A stretch of DNA of 64,000 nt from Paenisporosarcina sp049671445 (GCF_049671445.1 NZ_JBATUX010000118.1:248001-312000); one strand, 5' to 3'. Positions 25,469-33,768 are shown, counted from the stretch's first letter. Translations and numbers: made by a program. Notes: a model not told the origin generated them from the sequence alone.

Positions 25469-25852
25469 ATGTTACGTATGATGTTAAATTCAAAAATTCA
25501 CCGTGCTGTTGTTACAGAAGCGGATTTAAATTATGTAGGAAGTATTACAATTGATCAAAACCTTTTAGATGCTGTAGGTATGTTGCCAAATGAGAAAGTT
25601 CATATTGTGAACAACAATAACGGAGCTCGTTTTGAAACGTATATCATTTCAGGAGAACGCGGAAGTGGGGTTATTTGTGTAAATGGCGCTGCAGCTCGTC
25701 TCGTTCAAAAAGGCGATGTTGTCATTATTTTATCGTATGCATATGTAATGAACGACGAAGCAAAAGACCATAAACCAACTGTAGCAATCATGAATGAAAA
25801 CAATTCTATCCGCGAAATCATCAGCTACGAACCAGAAGCAACTGTCATGTAA
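25469..25852 (+). CDS. panD: Aspartate 1-decarboxylase
   Basis: A 127-residue pyruvoyl-dependent decarboxylase that makes beta-alanine from aspartate for PanC. The self-cleavage site Gly24-Ser25 lies in LNYVGSITID, where Ser25 becomes the pyruvoyl group; Lys9 and the GERGSGVICVNGAAARL segment are conserved. AAAGGAGAG before the ATG is a good ribosome site. It is the last gene of the pan operon. In B. subtilis dinG follows directly; here about 9.7 kb intervene. Confidence 0.97.
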   Translation: MLRMMLNSKIHRAVVTEADLNYVGSITIDQNLLDAVGMLPNEKVHIVNNNNGARFETYIISGERGSGVICVNGAAARLVQKGDVVIILSYAYVMNDEAKDHKPTVAIMNENNSIREIISYEPEATVM

Positions 25853-25889
25853 TTTAGTTTTTTACAATTTGCAACAGAGTAAACATAAC

Positions 25890-25931
25890 GAAAGACCTGC
25901 CTCGCTATAAATGCGAAGCAGGTCTTTTTTA
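25890..25931 (+). terminator. Intrinsic terminator after panD
   Basis: Arms AAAGACCTGCcTCGC and GCGAaGCAGGTCTTT around TATAAAT, then a T run. It marks the left edge of the accessory interval. Confidence 0.9.
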
Positions 25932-25975
25932 GTTTTGGCTATGTTAAATGTGGCTGTTGATATTCCGCAAAACAG

Positions 25976-26083
25976 TTACGTTTTCCGCGGGCTTGCGCCG
26001 AACTAACTCGGACTTAACGTTCGAGTGGATTTCTGCACTTCGCAATTCCCGCTGGAGTCTTCACTGTTTTGCTCCATATCACT
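25976..26083 (+). repeat. Intergenic repeat, copy 1 (direct)
   Basis: TTTCCGCGGGC near the left end and ATTCCCGCTGGAGTC near the right end match the copy at 55250-55363 in the same order and spacing; the middle has diverged. The pattern resembles the GC-rich intergenic repeats common in Bacillales genomes. Confidence 0.65.
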
Positions 26084-26120
26084 AAATCGAAAGCTATTTC
26101 ATATACTTGTTCACTAAAAT

Positions 26121-26290
26121 GATTGTAGTAGAAGGCGGCGGGAGTGCTCCTGCGGTTACTCGTCGCAAAGGAGATTGCTCCTGCGGTTACTCGTCGCAAA
26201 ATGCAGGGCTAAGGAATTTGACAATGGCTTCGTGACCAACATCCTGTAAGACCGAGGAGGCTAATGGACCGCCCACGAAAAGCGTCCGCC
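26121..26290 (-). repeat. Intergenic repeat, copy 2 (inverted, expanded)
   Basis: Read on the minus strand this starts CGGACGCTTTTCGTGGGC, continues with AGCCTCCTCGG and ends with CGCCGCCTTC. That matches the copy at 55250-55363. It carries an internal 31-base duplication and some inserted sequence, and it faces copy 1 head-on, making an inverted pair. Confidence 0.6.
26145..26200 (+). repeat. 25-base tandem direct repeat
   Basis: The 25 bases 26145-26169 recur without change at 26176-26200, a period of 31 bases. It lies inside repeat copy 2. Confidence 0.9.
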
Positions 26291-26292
26291 TG

Positions 26293-26316
26293 TTTCTGTT
26301 TCTGTTTCTGTTTCTG
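26293..26316 (+). repeat. Hexanucleotide microsatellite (TTTCTG)x4
   Basis: Four uninterrupted copies of TTTCTG directly abut the end of repeat copy 2. No gene is read through it. Confidence 0.9.
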
Positions 26317-27136
26317 CATCGCTTTGCTAGCTTCGAAACATGAAAGTGCGTTGGAACGAAAATCAACAATATCGTTTAACTGAGTCTTTGTTTTAAGAGA
26401 AGTAGAGAATTAGGAGGAAATTTGATAGTTTCGACAATAATGCGGGAAGTTAAGACAATCATCCTCCAATTCGACATGAAATGGAAGGTTCCCACTTTAT
26501 ATTTAAATAACAAAAGGTAAATAAAGGATAATTACGTATTAATGTTGAAATAAATGATTGTGAACTTTAACTAGCGATGGAGATTTGTTTAAAAAATTAA
26601 TGTAATGAATAAAAAGTACAAAGACGTCTAAGTTCATTCCCGCTTTTTTTATTATTTATGATGGTTTGTAGATGCTTCTTCTTATGAAAAGTCGTCCACA
26701 TGAGTACTTTTTCAAATATAGACAATCCTCACAATTATGTTGGAGGGAAAAGTCCTTCTAATCTTTCATAATCATCATATATTGGTCCACTTATTGATTC
26801 ATCACTAATGTTCGACAACCATGCGGTATAAAACGAGGAAACCAAGTTCTACGTACCAATTGCTATTACACTGGCAGTCGCAGCATTACAAAGTCATCTT
26901 AGTAACCAAGGAAAAGTTTTAGGAACTTTTCTAGTGGCGTCATTATTGTTCTTTTTAATCATCAAATTTTTTCAAGATTATTCACTCGTTACCTTTATCT
27001 TCCTTGGTGATGTATTTTTTTGGATTATGTTTTTTGTAGCTATTGCAACAAGGGGTTCACTGCATATTTATAAGAACAAAAATTGTTTGGTAAAATTATT
27101 TGTTTCAAAAATTGGTTTTACAAGGATGGATTATAG
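26317..27136. other. Gap between the repeats and the island genes; gene remnants
   Basis: There is no intact gene here. On the minus strand 26735-26848 encodes a protein-like tail ending YERLEGLFPPT but is closed upstream by a TAG. On the plus strand 26832-27155 encodes two hydrophobic stretches (PIAITLAVAAL and LLFFLIIKFF) without a usable start codon, while an ATG at 26821 lies in another frame. These look like decayed genes. The stretch 26400-26730 is AT-rich with nothing recognisable. Confidence 0.45.
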
Positions 27137-27155
27137 ATGCACCCTACCACGATAA
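26821..27155 (+). pseudogene. Possible remnant of a small membrane protein
   Basis: From 26832 the frame reads through about 107 codons with at least three hydrophobic segments (near PIAITLAVAAL, LVASLLFFLIIKFF and FFWIMFFVAIA) but has no standard start: only GTG 26934, inside the second segment, is available. ATG 26821 would read RYKTRKP and could join this frame by a single-base shift. The region is AT-rich like the neighbours. It may be a frameshifted gene or chance; I do not recognise a family. Confidence 0.25.
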
Positions 27156-27568
27156 TTGAATTAACTTTGCTTTTGGGGGCTATTATAGGAATTGGATTAA
27201 TAGCATTACTATTGCCTTTGAAGTTTAGAAAAATTGTATGGATTGTATCCTGTATGGCGTTTATTATTGTGTTGATATTTTATGGAGTTAGACCATTTAT
27301 TGTTGAATTCCAAACAAACCAAGCGAAAGTGGAATTGGAAAATCATTTTCTTGAAAAATACAATGAAGATTCATGGAGTATTACGGACACTGATCAACAT
27401 GAATTACAAACTGTTGTATATCTTCATGTGATATTTGAGAGTGAGCCGGAAGTTGTTTATGAATATGCTGTGGAAAATACATATATAGATCAAGTAGGTA
27501 TGTGGACTATATCTGGTCTTACCGCTGAAGAAAGTGGAATTCAACCACAACATGATGAAAAAAATTAG
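27137..27568 (+). CDS. Hypothetical membrane-anchored protein, 143 aa
   Basis: I do not recognise this gene. It encodes two hydrophobic segments (about residues 5-26 and 31-50), then a mostly soluble region of about 90 residues rich in acidic residues (YNEDSWSITDTDQHEL, FESEPEVVYEY), likely outside the membrane. A ribosome site AAGGA lies 10 bases before ATG 27137. Codon use is AT-rich like the core genome. It is the first plausible intact gene of the panD-dinG island and is followed, 60 bases later, by another small membrane protein with a similar layout. Confidence 0.65.
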   Translation: MHPTTIIELTLLLGAIIGIGLIALLLPLKFRKIVWIVSCMAFIIVLIFYGVRPFIVEFQTNQAKVELENHFLEKYNEDSWSITDTDQHELQTVVYLHVIFESEPEVVYEYAVENTYIDQVGMWTISGLTAEESGIQPQHDEKN

Positions 27569-27628
27569 TATATAAAGAACGGGTTTTAATAATTCATATT
27601 TGACTAAGATACTGGGGGGTGTTAGTCA

Positions 27629-28054
27629 GTGAAGAAAGTAATTTTACTCACATTGGCAGTTTTACAAATTGTACTGGCAATTATCATGTGTGTAGTTGGC
27701 GCTAAATTTGCTTTTGTTCATGATGTGATGGATAGATGGTTATTTGTTTTAATAAGTGGTGTAGTGTTAGCATGCATCTTATTGTTCTCAAACCAAGAAT
27801 ATTTGGGAAAGATATTCACGCGTTTTGTAATTGTCTATCCCATTGGTTTAATAATGTTGTTGATCCTTTTCATTATGGACATACCACATTATTCTTACCG
27901 AGAAGCAGCTGATTTGATAGAAGAAAACACTGGAGAAAAAATTATTGAACCAAAAGATTCAAAGGGTCAACTCGGTTATTATTATCTTTACACAAATAAA
28001 GATGTGTTTTTGTTTAACTCCTACAATGGTGAATTTACAAAAAGAGAACAATGA
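27629..28054 (+). CDS. Hypothetical membrane protein, 141 aa
   Basis: Not recognised. Three hydrophobic segments (about residues 4-25, 36-53 and 65-84) are followed by a short soluble C-terminal part of about 55 residues (ADLIEENTGEKIIEPKDSKG, then a Tyr-rich YYYLYTNKDVF). It starts at GTG 27629 after CTGGGGGGTG. The same plan, membrane segments then a small soluble tail, is shared with the gene just upstream, and both may be cell-envelope proteins of one transcription unit. No homologue can be named from sequence reading alone. Confidence 0.65.
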   Translation: MKKVILLTLAVLQIVLAIIMCVVGAKFAFVHDVMDRWLFVLISGVVLACILLFSNQEYLGKIFTRFVIVYPIGLIMLLILFIMDIPHYSYREAADLIEENTGEKIIEPKDSKGQLGYYYLYTNKDVFLFNSYNGEFTKREQ

Positions 28055-28106
28055 CTAATTAAAGAAGTTTATACAATCATCATGAAACTAAGAAAGGTGG
28101 GTTACA

Positions 28107-28901
28107 TTGTCGTCTAATTCTTCGATTCATATAGCATATGGAAGTTACCTATCACAATTCGGTGTATTACGTATGCCAATTCTAGCAGAAAGTTGTCCAG
28201 TGATTATTACAATTCATGGTGGTTTTTGGCAATCGAAATTTGGTCTTGAAGAAAATGACCCAATTTGTGAAGATTTGACTCGTCGTGGTTATGCTACTTG
28301 GAATATAGAGTATCGACGTGTCGGAGAAAATGGGGGAGGTTGGCCAGGAACATTTAATGATGTTATAGATGCAGTAAATCATCTGACCCATCTAAAGGAA
28401 CGATTTCAGCTTGACCTGTCTCGAGTGGTGATACTCGGGCACTCAGCAGGGGGACATTTAGCTCTATGGTTGGCATCACAAATAAATAAAGATCAAACTG
28501 ACGATTTTGCTAATCCATTATTGATTCCTATACATAGTGTAATAAGTTTGGCTGGGGTTTTGGATCTGAGAAGAATGTGGGAGATCCATGATGAAAAAGG
28601 GTTGAATAGTCCCGTAGCATCTTTTGTTGGTGGAACACCCCTAGAAGTATCTAATCGATATAGATTGGCTTCACCCATTGAATTATTGCCTTTGAATGTT
28701 AATCAATTACTAATTCATGGTGAATTAGACCGCCATGTACCAGTCGAATTGAGTATTGAGTATTGTCGAAAGACTATTCAACAGGGTGACAAGGTTAGGT
28801 TGATAGTACTTCCAGAGACTGACCACTTTATGATTATTGATCCGTCTTCAAATGCATGGAAGACAGTATTCGATGCGCTGAAAAACATAGTTGGTGTGTA
28901 A
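28107..28901 (+). CDS. Alpha/beta hydrolase (esterase / formamidase-like)
   Basis: A 264-residue soluble alpha/beta-fold hydrolase. The oxyanion-hole motif is HGGFW (near residue 36), the nucleophile elbow is GHSAGGH with Ser113, and the remaining triad members are probably Asp208 in HGELDRHVP and His240 in ETDHFMI. This layout resembles kynurenine-formamidase-like and acetyl-esterase-like members. No signal peptide. The start is TTG 28107 after GAAAGGTGGG. Substrate unknown; there are no kyn genes near, so a kynurenine role is only a possibility. It lies among small membrane proteins in the island. Confidence 0.85.
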   Translation: MSSNSSIHIAYGSYLSQFGVLRMPILAESCPVIITIHGGFWQSKFGLEENDPICEDLTRRGYATWNIEYRRVGENGGGWPGTFNDVIDAVNHLTHLKERFQLDLSRVVILGHSAGGHLALWLASQINKDQTDDFANPLLIPIHSVISLAGVLDLRRMWEIHDEKGLNSPVASFVGGTPLEVSNRYRLASPIELLPLNVNQLLIHGELDRHVPVELSIEYCRKTIQQGDKVRLIVLPETDHFMIIDPSSNAWKTVFDALKNIVGV

Positions 28902-29023
28902 TTTTTAAATCGATCGTCGAAAACGTAAAGAGGTGTGTTTCATTGATACTTAAACGACTAAACTGCAACAATGACCCCACCAATCAATAATATACAATTA
29001 CTACTTAGAGAATGAGGGAACTG

Positions 29024-29254
29024 ATGAAATTATTTTTCAGAAAAATGACAAAAGAACAAGAAAAGTACTCAAACGAAGGCATGATAGTAGGGTTTTTGGC
29101 AGCTATGTTTTTACTCTTAATTAATATATTTTATCATTTGAAATTTGATAAAGATCTTATGTCTTCATACACTATTTTCTACTGTATTTTTGTGATTGCT
29201 TTAGGATATGAAGGGTATTTAAATATTAGAAAAAAAGTGAAATCAAAGTCATAA
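29024..29254 (+). CDS. Small membrane protein, 76 aa
   Basis: Not recognised. A charged N terminus (MKLFFRKMTKEQEKYSNEG) is followed by two hydrophobic segments (about residues 19-36 and 45-62) and a lysine-rich tail. ATG 29012 is in frame, but GAGGG at 29014-29018 is better placed for ATG 29024. Codon use looks like a real gene of this genome. It might be a membrane anchor or a small immunity-type protein, but nothing in the sequence proves that. Confidence 0.55.
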   Translation: MKLFFRKMTKEQEKYSNEGMIVGFLAAMFLLLINIFYHLKFDKDLMSSYTIFYCIFVIALGYEGYLNIRKKVKSKS

Positions 29255-29377
29255 TTATATTTGAATTTTAGAGAAAATGAAGATGGCATTGACGAATCTA
29301 CTGTCATCTTTTTTAATATCAATCATAAGTTTATTGATGATTTGCGGAATGGACATCCCCCAATAGAATTAATCGTC

Positions 29378-29707
29378 TTATTTAGAAGTTTCTTCAAGGT
29401 CAATTGTAATCACTTTTTCAGTTTCGGTATTATATTCAATTCTTACGAAAACCCCAAATTCTTTGTCACCATCCTTTAACCATAGCTTAAACTTTTCAAT
29501 TGTTGTATTCGCTTTAGATTCTTTTCCTTCATGCAGGTAGTCAATAATATCCGCATTGGGATATTTTGATTGTGTCTCTTTTATCGCAAGCTTTCCCCAC
29601 TTAGCGTAGGCTGGGATTTCTTGTTGTGTATGAGCAATAGCGGGGATATGCGTTAGTGTTGAATTAGCTGTAATTAAAACGCCAAGTGCAATAAATGTTT
29701 TTCGCAT
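29378..29707 (-). CDS. Secreted DUF3889 protein
   Basis: A 109-residue protein with an N-terminal signal peptide (basic MRKTF, a hydrophobic stretch, and a cleavage site probably after PAIAHT) and the DUF3889 core IPAYAKWGKLAIKETQSKYPNA without the rest quoted here; the ADIIDYLHEGKE stretch is also typical. In B. subtilis the related YqzG lies near the comG operon. Function unknown; probably exported. ATG 29719 is in frame, but it is too close to AAGGAGA, and ATG 29707 is better spaced from GAGG. It is transcribed against its neighbours. Confidence 0.8.
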   Translation of the reverse strand: MRKTFIALGVLITANSTLTHIPAIAHTQQEIPAYAKWGKLAIKETQSKYPNADIIDYLHEGKESKANTTIEKFKLWLKDGDKEFGVFVRIEYNTETEKVITIDLEETSK

Positions 29708-29947
29708 AATAATCCTCATCTCCTTTTCTCTAGGATGAGTAAATTACTTAAAATCATTCTATCCGAGCAAAATCTAACTTTAAAAAAGATTTAATTAAAT
29801 AAGTAAAGACAGTCGATTAATTGAATTAGTATCTTACAAGAAATAATCGGAGACACCGATCTTATTTTTCTGACACCTAAATAGGGCTTGTAAATCAATG
29901 AAATCCTATGACTGACGAGAACATTATCATGAAAAGTGGTGAAAGTA

Positions 29948-30121
29948 ATGTGGTTTGAATGGAATCATTTTTTTGGTTATTTATGTGTTGCGATAGTTTT
30001 TGTTTTGATTAAAACTTTTGTTGATAAAGAAAAAGACGAAAAATATTTTTCTATAACATCACTTTGCGAAGTATTAATTTTTTCGGGACTATTTTATATT
30101 ACAGATTTACTGTTTTTATAA
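29948..30121 (+). CDS. Small membrane protein, 57 aa
   Basis: Not recognised. Two hydrophobic segments (HFFGYLCVAIVFVLIK near the N terminus and VLIFSGLFYITDLLFL at the C terminus) are separated by the charged loop VDKEKDEKYFS. Upstream GTG 29936 is in frame; GGTGAAAG at 29939-29946 favours ATG 29948. Its size and layout recall the 76-residue and 55-residue proteins of the same island. Moderate confidence that it is expressed. Confidence 0.45.
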   Translation: MWFEWNHFFGYLCVAIVFVLIKTFVDKEKDEKYFSITSLCEVLIFSGLFYITDLLFL

Positions 30122-30483
30122 ATTTAATCAGCTACGAGGAATTTTTTCTTTTTCAATTAACGTGGCAGCATACCATGACTGAAGAGAATCTGATGAAGAA
30201 TCAGAGGACTTTTAGTCGTTTTTCTTATCGTATTAAGTGTAGAAACAACAAGGGAGAAATACCAGACCAACGGCTGACAATACTTAGAGGGAAATAGAAA
30301 GATAAGATGAAGGTTTACCTAAGTGTCTTTGATTCTTCACCGCTCCCCTTGGATGTTACTAAAGTCATTATATTAGCATTAAAGCATTTTAATATATCAA
30401 AATTTTCTTGCTTTTTCAAAACTAAATTGAAACAATGGTAATATATTCTAAAATAGTGATTTGTTACACAAGGAGGAATAGTT
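30122..30483 (+). other. Intergenic region before the ABC exporter
   Basis: About 360 bases with no gene I can support; an open frame at 30064-30297 lacks a ribosome site and overlaps the preceding gene. It holds the ABC operon promoter candidate at 30427-30454. Confidence 0.5.
30427..30454 (+). promoter_or_regulatory. Promoter candidate for the ABC exporter operon
   Basis: TTGAAA (30427-30432), 16 bases, TAAAAT (30449-30454), 30 bases before the ATPase gene. Confidence 0.45.
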
Positions 30484-31383
30484 ATGGGAGAGGAATTAGA
30501 GAGACTCGTGTTGAATGGATTGACGAAGAAGTACAAAAATCAACTTGTACTGGACAGCATTGATTTAGAAATATCAGCACCAGGAATATGGGCGCTCGTT
30601 GGACCGAATGGAGTGGGGAAGACGACACTTTTAAATTGCATTACAAACCTTCTGTGCCATGATGCCGGAAGCGTCCGCATCATGGGGAAATCGAATCAAA
30701 ATCCGAAGGTGTTCAAAGAATTAGCGTATCTGCAGGATAATAGTGTCCTTTTTGACTATCTGACTGGATATGACCACCTGAAATATATACGAGACGTACA
30801 TAAGTTGCCGAAAAATAGAATTCAGGAAGTGGCCATATATGTAGGAATGGAGAGCTATCTTAAGAAAAAGGTAGGCGACTATTCATTAGGAATGAAACAG
30901 CACCTCCTCCTTGCCATGGCTATCTTACCTCAACCAAAAGTGATTTTGCTCGATGAGCCCCTGAATGGCCTTGATCCGTCAAGTGCAATTTTAATGAGAA
31001 AGATATTAGGTGAGCTTGCAAGTAATGGAGCTACTATCATATTGTCGTCACACAATCTAGCTGAGGTGGATAAAGTCACGACCAAGGTACTCTTTCTAAA
31101 AGATGCGAAGTTGACGCTAGTGGATACATCTGAACACGAGCGAATCGTCTATCGTCTAAGGGTTGCAAACAGTGAAAAGGCGTTTGAACTGATAAAGGAA
31201 TATGGAGAGAAAACATGGTTCGACAAAGGATTGATCCATGTAGAGACTAAAACGCATCATCTGGCTCCGATCTTAGCTTTGCTACATGAGAAAGGAATAA
31301 CGGTCCTCGACATGGATAAAGTGACTAGCGGTTCTGAAACACTCTACGAAGAAATCTTCCATAAAGATGAGATTGGAGTATGA
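30484..31383 (+). CDS. ABC transporter ATP-binding protein
   Basis: A 299-residue ATPase of the ABC-2 export type (BcrA/CcmA-like). Walker A GPNGVGKTT at residues 40-48, signature YSLGMKQ at 133-139 (a common variant of LSGGQ in this group), Walker B VILLDEP with Asp157-Glu158, and the switch histidine in ILSSHNLAEVD. A strong AAGGAGGA precedes ATG 30484. It overlaps the first permease gene by four bases, so the three genes form one operon. The substrate is unknown; homologues export peptides, antibiotics or lipids. G+C rises markedly from here through the permeases. Confidence 0.92.
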   Translation: MGEELERLVLNGLTKKYKNQLVLDSIDLEISAPGIWALVGPNGVGKTTLLNCITNLLCHDAGSVRIMGKSNQNPKVFKELAYLQDNSVLFDYLTGYDHLKYIRDVHKLPKNRIQEVAIYVGMESYLKKKVGDYSLGMKQHLLLAMAILPQPKVILLDEPLNGLDPSSAILMRKILGELASNGATIILSSHNLAEVDKVTTKVLFLKDAKLTLVDTSEHERIVYRLRVANSEKAFELIKEYGEKTWFDKGLIHVETKTHHLAPILALLHEKGITVLDMDKVTSGSETLYEEIFHKDEIGV

Positions 31384-32477
31384 GTCTGCTTTTATTTGAA
31401 TTTAAAAAACTATTCCGAACAAAGCTGTTTCTCTATTTTATTGTTTTCTCGATGCTGGCGGTCATCGTTCTATTTGTCAGCAACGTCTGGCAGCAAGACA
31501 GTGTCCGGGCGGAGAAAATTACCTACTTCAGTAAGTTTGCGCGAGATGTTTCGATGGAGCTGGAAGGGAACAGAAAAGTTTTAGAAGACAATACTTCTCC
31601 TGAGCTTGAGGAACAAGTGCGGATTGGCAGTATGGTTTATGCGCAAGTAAATGAGGTGGTCAATGCTATCCAGTCTCAGCAGACCATGGACGAATTGACG
31701 ACAGAGAATATGCTCTACCAAACGGCCAAACAATATAAGGCTCTTGGCGGAACATTCTATTTAAGTGAAACAGAAATGGACCGAGTGACACGACTCAATG
31801 ACGAGCTGATTCGGAAAGGGTTGCCGAAGGAGGACCTAAAGTTGACAATACAACCACTCCTCTTTACTCAGCTGGTTCTTTCTTATGCATTGACAGGGTT
31901 TGGATTCTTGGCACTTTTGCTCATCCTTTTGTCATCAGTGACAGGAGAATACGAAGAGAAGAATGTTCGACTCGTTTATACCTTACCGTTTTCACGAGCA
32001 CGCTATATGCTCATCAAACTCGGGAGTTTCTTGGTAGCAGGGGGGATGTGGCTGACAGTCGTCACAGTCTCTGCCTATATCCTTGCGTCACAGTTCACAG
32101 ATGGTTTGGAGAACCAGTCAGCTTATCCGTTCGCAGAAGTGGAAGGGAACTGGATTCTGATTGCAGATGTGATACAGAATGGAATGGTTCTAGGAGGAAT
32201 GGCTCTTATTTTGGTTCTGACATTCGGCTGGTTCATCGGCTATACGTTCCGGTCTACGCTTCTCAGCTATTTGATAGCGATTCTGGTGGTGGCAGGAGGA
32301 GCTTTGCTCGTTATAAATGGAGGACCTTATCAATGGAATCCGTTATCTGCACTGCAAGTTCAACAAACCTTGCTTGATCAGTATTCAACACAATGGAGAA
32401 TCTATCTTCTCCTTCTATTTTCCATAGTCATCCTAGTAATTGGGACACTTTCAATCAATCAAAAGAGAGGTGTGTAA
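31380..32477 (+). CDS. ABC-2 type transporter permease (first)
   Basis: A 365-residue membrane protein with one N-terminal helix (about 16-34), a large soluble loop of about 130 residues, then five more hydrophobic segments (about 165-185, 215-235, 255-290, 297-315, 338-355). This is the layout of ABC-2 permeases of the YhaP/GldF kind. SSVTGEYEEKNVRLVYTLPFSRARYML-like sequence (only partly quoted: SRARYMLIKL) before a membrane segment is typical. Its ATG overlaps the ATPase stop. G+C is noticeably higher than in the surrounding core genes. Confidence 0.88.
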   Translation: MSLLLFEFKKLFRTKLFLYFIVFSMLAVIVLFVSNVWQQDSVRAEKITYFSKFARDVSMELEGNRKVLEDNTSPELEEQVRIGSMVYAQVNEVVNAIQSQQTMDELTTENMLYQTAKQYKALGGTFYLSETEMDRVTRLNDELIRKGLPKEDLKLTIQPLLFTQLVLSYALTGFGFLALLLILLSSVTGEYEEKNVRLVYTLPFSRARYMLIKLGSFLVAGGMWLTVVTVSAYILASQFTDGLENQSAYPFAEVEGNWILIADVIQNGMVLGGMALILVLTFGWFIGYTFRSTLLSYLIAILVVAGGALLVINGGPYQWNPLSALQVQQTLLDQYSTQWRIYLLLLFSIVILVIGTLSINQKRGV

Positions 32478-32478
32478 G

Positions 32479-33768
32479 ATGCACACATTTCGTTTTGAAG
32501 TGAAGAAAATCTGGAAACGGAAAGGCACCTGGATTGCCTTATTCATCTGTATTTTTGCCATCAGCGCACTCTATTTTTTCAACAAAGAGACTGCCCGTGA
32601 TATGGAAGCGACAAATCAGAATTTGATTCAAAATCGTACTGACCAATTCCGTCAGTGGGCAGCCGAATCAGATGCTGCTGCAGAAAAGGCAAAACAAGAG
32701 GGAGACACAGCCACTGCAGACGAACAGTCTTTCATGGCGGAGCGTTTTGGTGAGGGTATAAAGAAATACGAAAAATTGAAAATCGCTTATGATATCGACG
32801 ACTGGGATTATATTTACTCAACGGATTTAGAGGGGATGCAACTGTTTGTTGAAAATCCTATGGAGGCTCAAGTCAGCATTGAGGAACAGCGTGTAGACCA
32901 CTTCACTCTTCGCGCATCTTTTGAAGAGAAACAGCAACTGCTTGAAAAAGGACTGATACCGCCAGCCCAGGATATCTTTTTATATAGTCTAATGCCCACA
33001 CTATATAATGAATTCACAGGGTTTTCTGCTGCACAATGGGAACAGAAGACGGAACGGTATGGAACGGTAGGATGGAACATCTTATATCAATTAACGCAAT
33101 ACTTTTTAATCCCGATTACGATTCTTCTCGGAGCCTTCCTGTTTGGGAATAGCGTGTCGAGTGAGAGCATCCGAAAAAAAAGAGGGCTGCACTTTTTCCA
33201 GGTACTCCCGATCTCTAAGGGACGGGTGTTTTTCGCAAAATATCTGGTCGGCCTGATTCATACGATTCTTTTTACAGGTATCATCTCCATGATGCCGCTT
33301 TTACTTAGTCTTCTAGACAGGGGCATCGGAAGTCTGGCATACCCAGTGTTGGTCTATGATGGTCCAGATCCGAGTGCCTTTGGCAGCAGCACACCCGTAC
33401 CCAATGGGGACTATGACACGTTCCATTTCATCTCGCTAGGGGATTACTTTATGCAGGCTCTATGGCTGACACTTTTGATGGCGTTTTTTATCTATACGGT
33501 CTATTTCTTTCTGTCATTATGGATACGGCATGCAGGGGCCACTTTCTTAGTCACTGGCAGCATAATGTTCATTGGGACAATGATAGGGGCATCTGCATGG
33601 AATCCATTCCAGTATCTCGATGTCCACCGAATTATCACGCAGGAGAATCGTGTGCTCCTGGTAGATAACCGATACACCATCCAAAATGGACTCCTGGCAC
33701 TTGGCTTGACCGGGCTCTTTTTATGGCTTGTGAGCTTTGGCAGGTACCGTCATTTGAAAGTTAGATGA
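32479..33768 (+). CDS. ABC-2 type transporter permease (second)
   Basis: A 429-residue partner permease with the same plan: one N-terminal membrane helix (about 17-32), a long extracellular domain (about 35-205) with acidic and glutamine-rich sequence, then five or more helices. ESIRKKRGLHFFQVLPISKG is the coupling-helix-like motif that meets the ATPase. The longer frame from 32440 overlaps the first permease; GAGAGGTGTG supports ATG 32479, one base after the previous stop. Two unlike permeases plus one ATPase suggest a heterodimeric exporter. Locally G+C reaches about 60% (around 33361-33420). Confidence 0.88.
   Translation: MHTFRFEVKKIWKRKGTWIALFICIFAISALYFFNKETARDMEATNQNLIQNRTDQFRQWAAESDAAAEKAKQEGDTATADEQSFMAERFGEGIKKYEKLKIAYDIDDWDYIYSTDLEGMQLFVENPMEAQVSIEEQRVDHFTLRASFEEKQQLLEKGLIPPAQDIFLYSLMPTLYNEFTGFSAAQWEQKTERYGTVGWNILYQLTQYFLIPITILLGAFLFGNSVSSESIRKKRGLHFFQVLPISKGRVFFAKYLVGLIHTILFTGIISMMPLLLSLLDRGIGSLAYPVLVYDGPDPSAFGSSTPVPNGDYDTFHFISLGDYFMQALWLTLLMAFFIYTVYFFLSLWIRHAGATFLVTGSIMFIGTMIGASAWNPFQYLDVHRIITQENRVLLVDNRYTIQNGLLALGLTGLFLWLVSFGRYRHLKVR

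Noticed and set aside
26014..26369. Minus-strand frames across the repeat region after panD
   Set aside because: They cover repeats and a microsatellite (giving RNRNRN), have no ribosome sites and are not conserved between the repeat copies.
25890..27136. A CRISPR array or transposon suspected from the repeats after panD
   Set aside because: There are only two exact 25-base units with a six-base gap, no spacers, no cas genes, and no transposase or terminal target duplication.
30064..30297. A 77-codon plus-strand frame between the 57-residue protein and the ABC operon
   Set aside because: It overlaps the end of the better candidate, has no ribosome site and mixed composition.
32048..32377. 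A 109-codon plus-strand frame inside the first ABC permease gene
   Set aside because: It is rich in Arg, Ser and Cys, lies wholly within a convincing membrane protein gene in another frame, and has no ribosome site.
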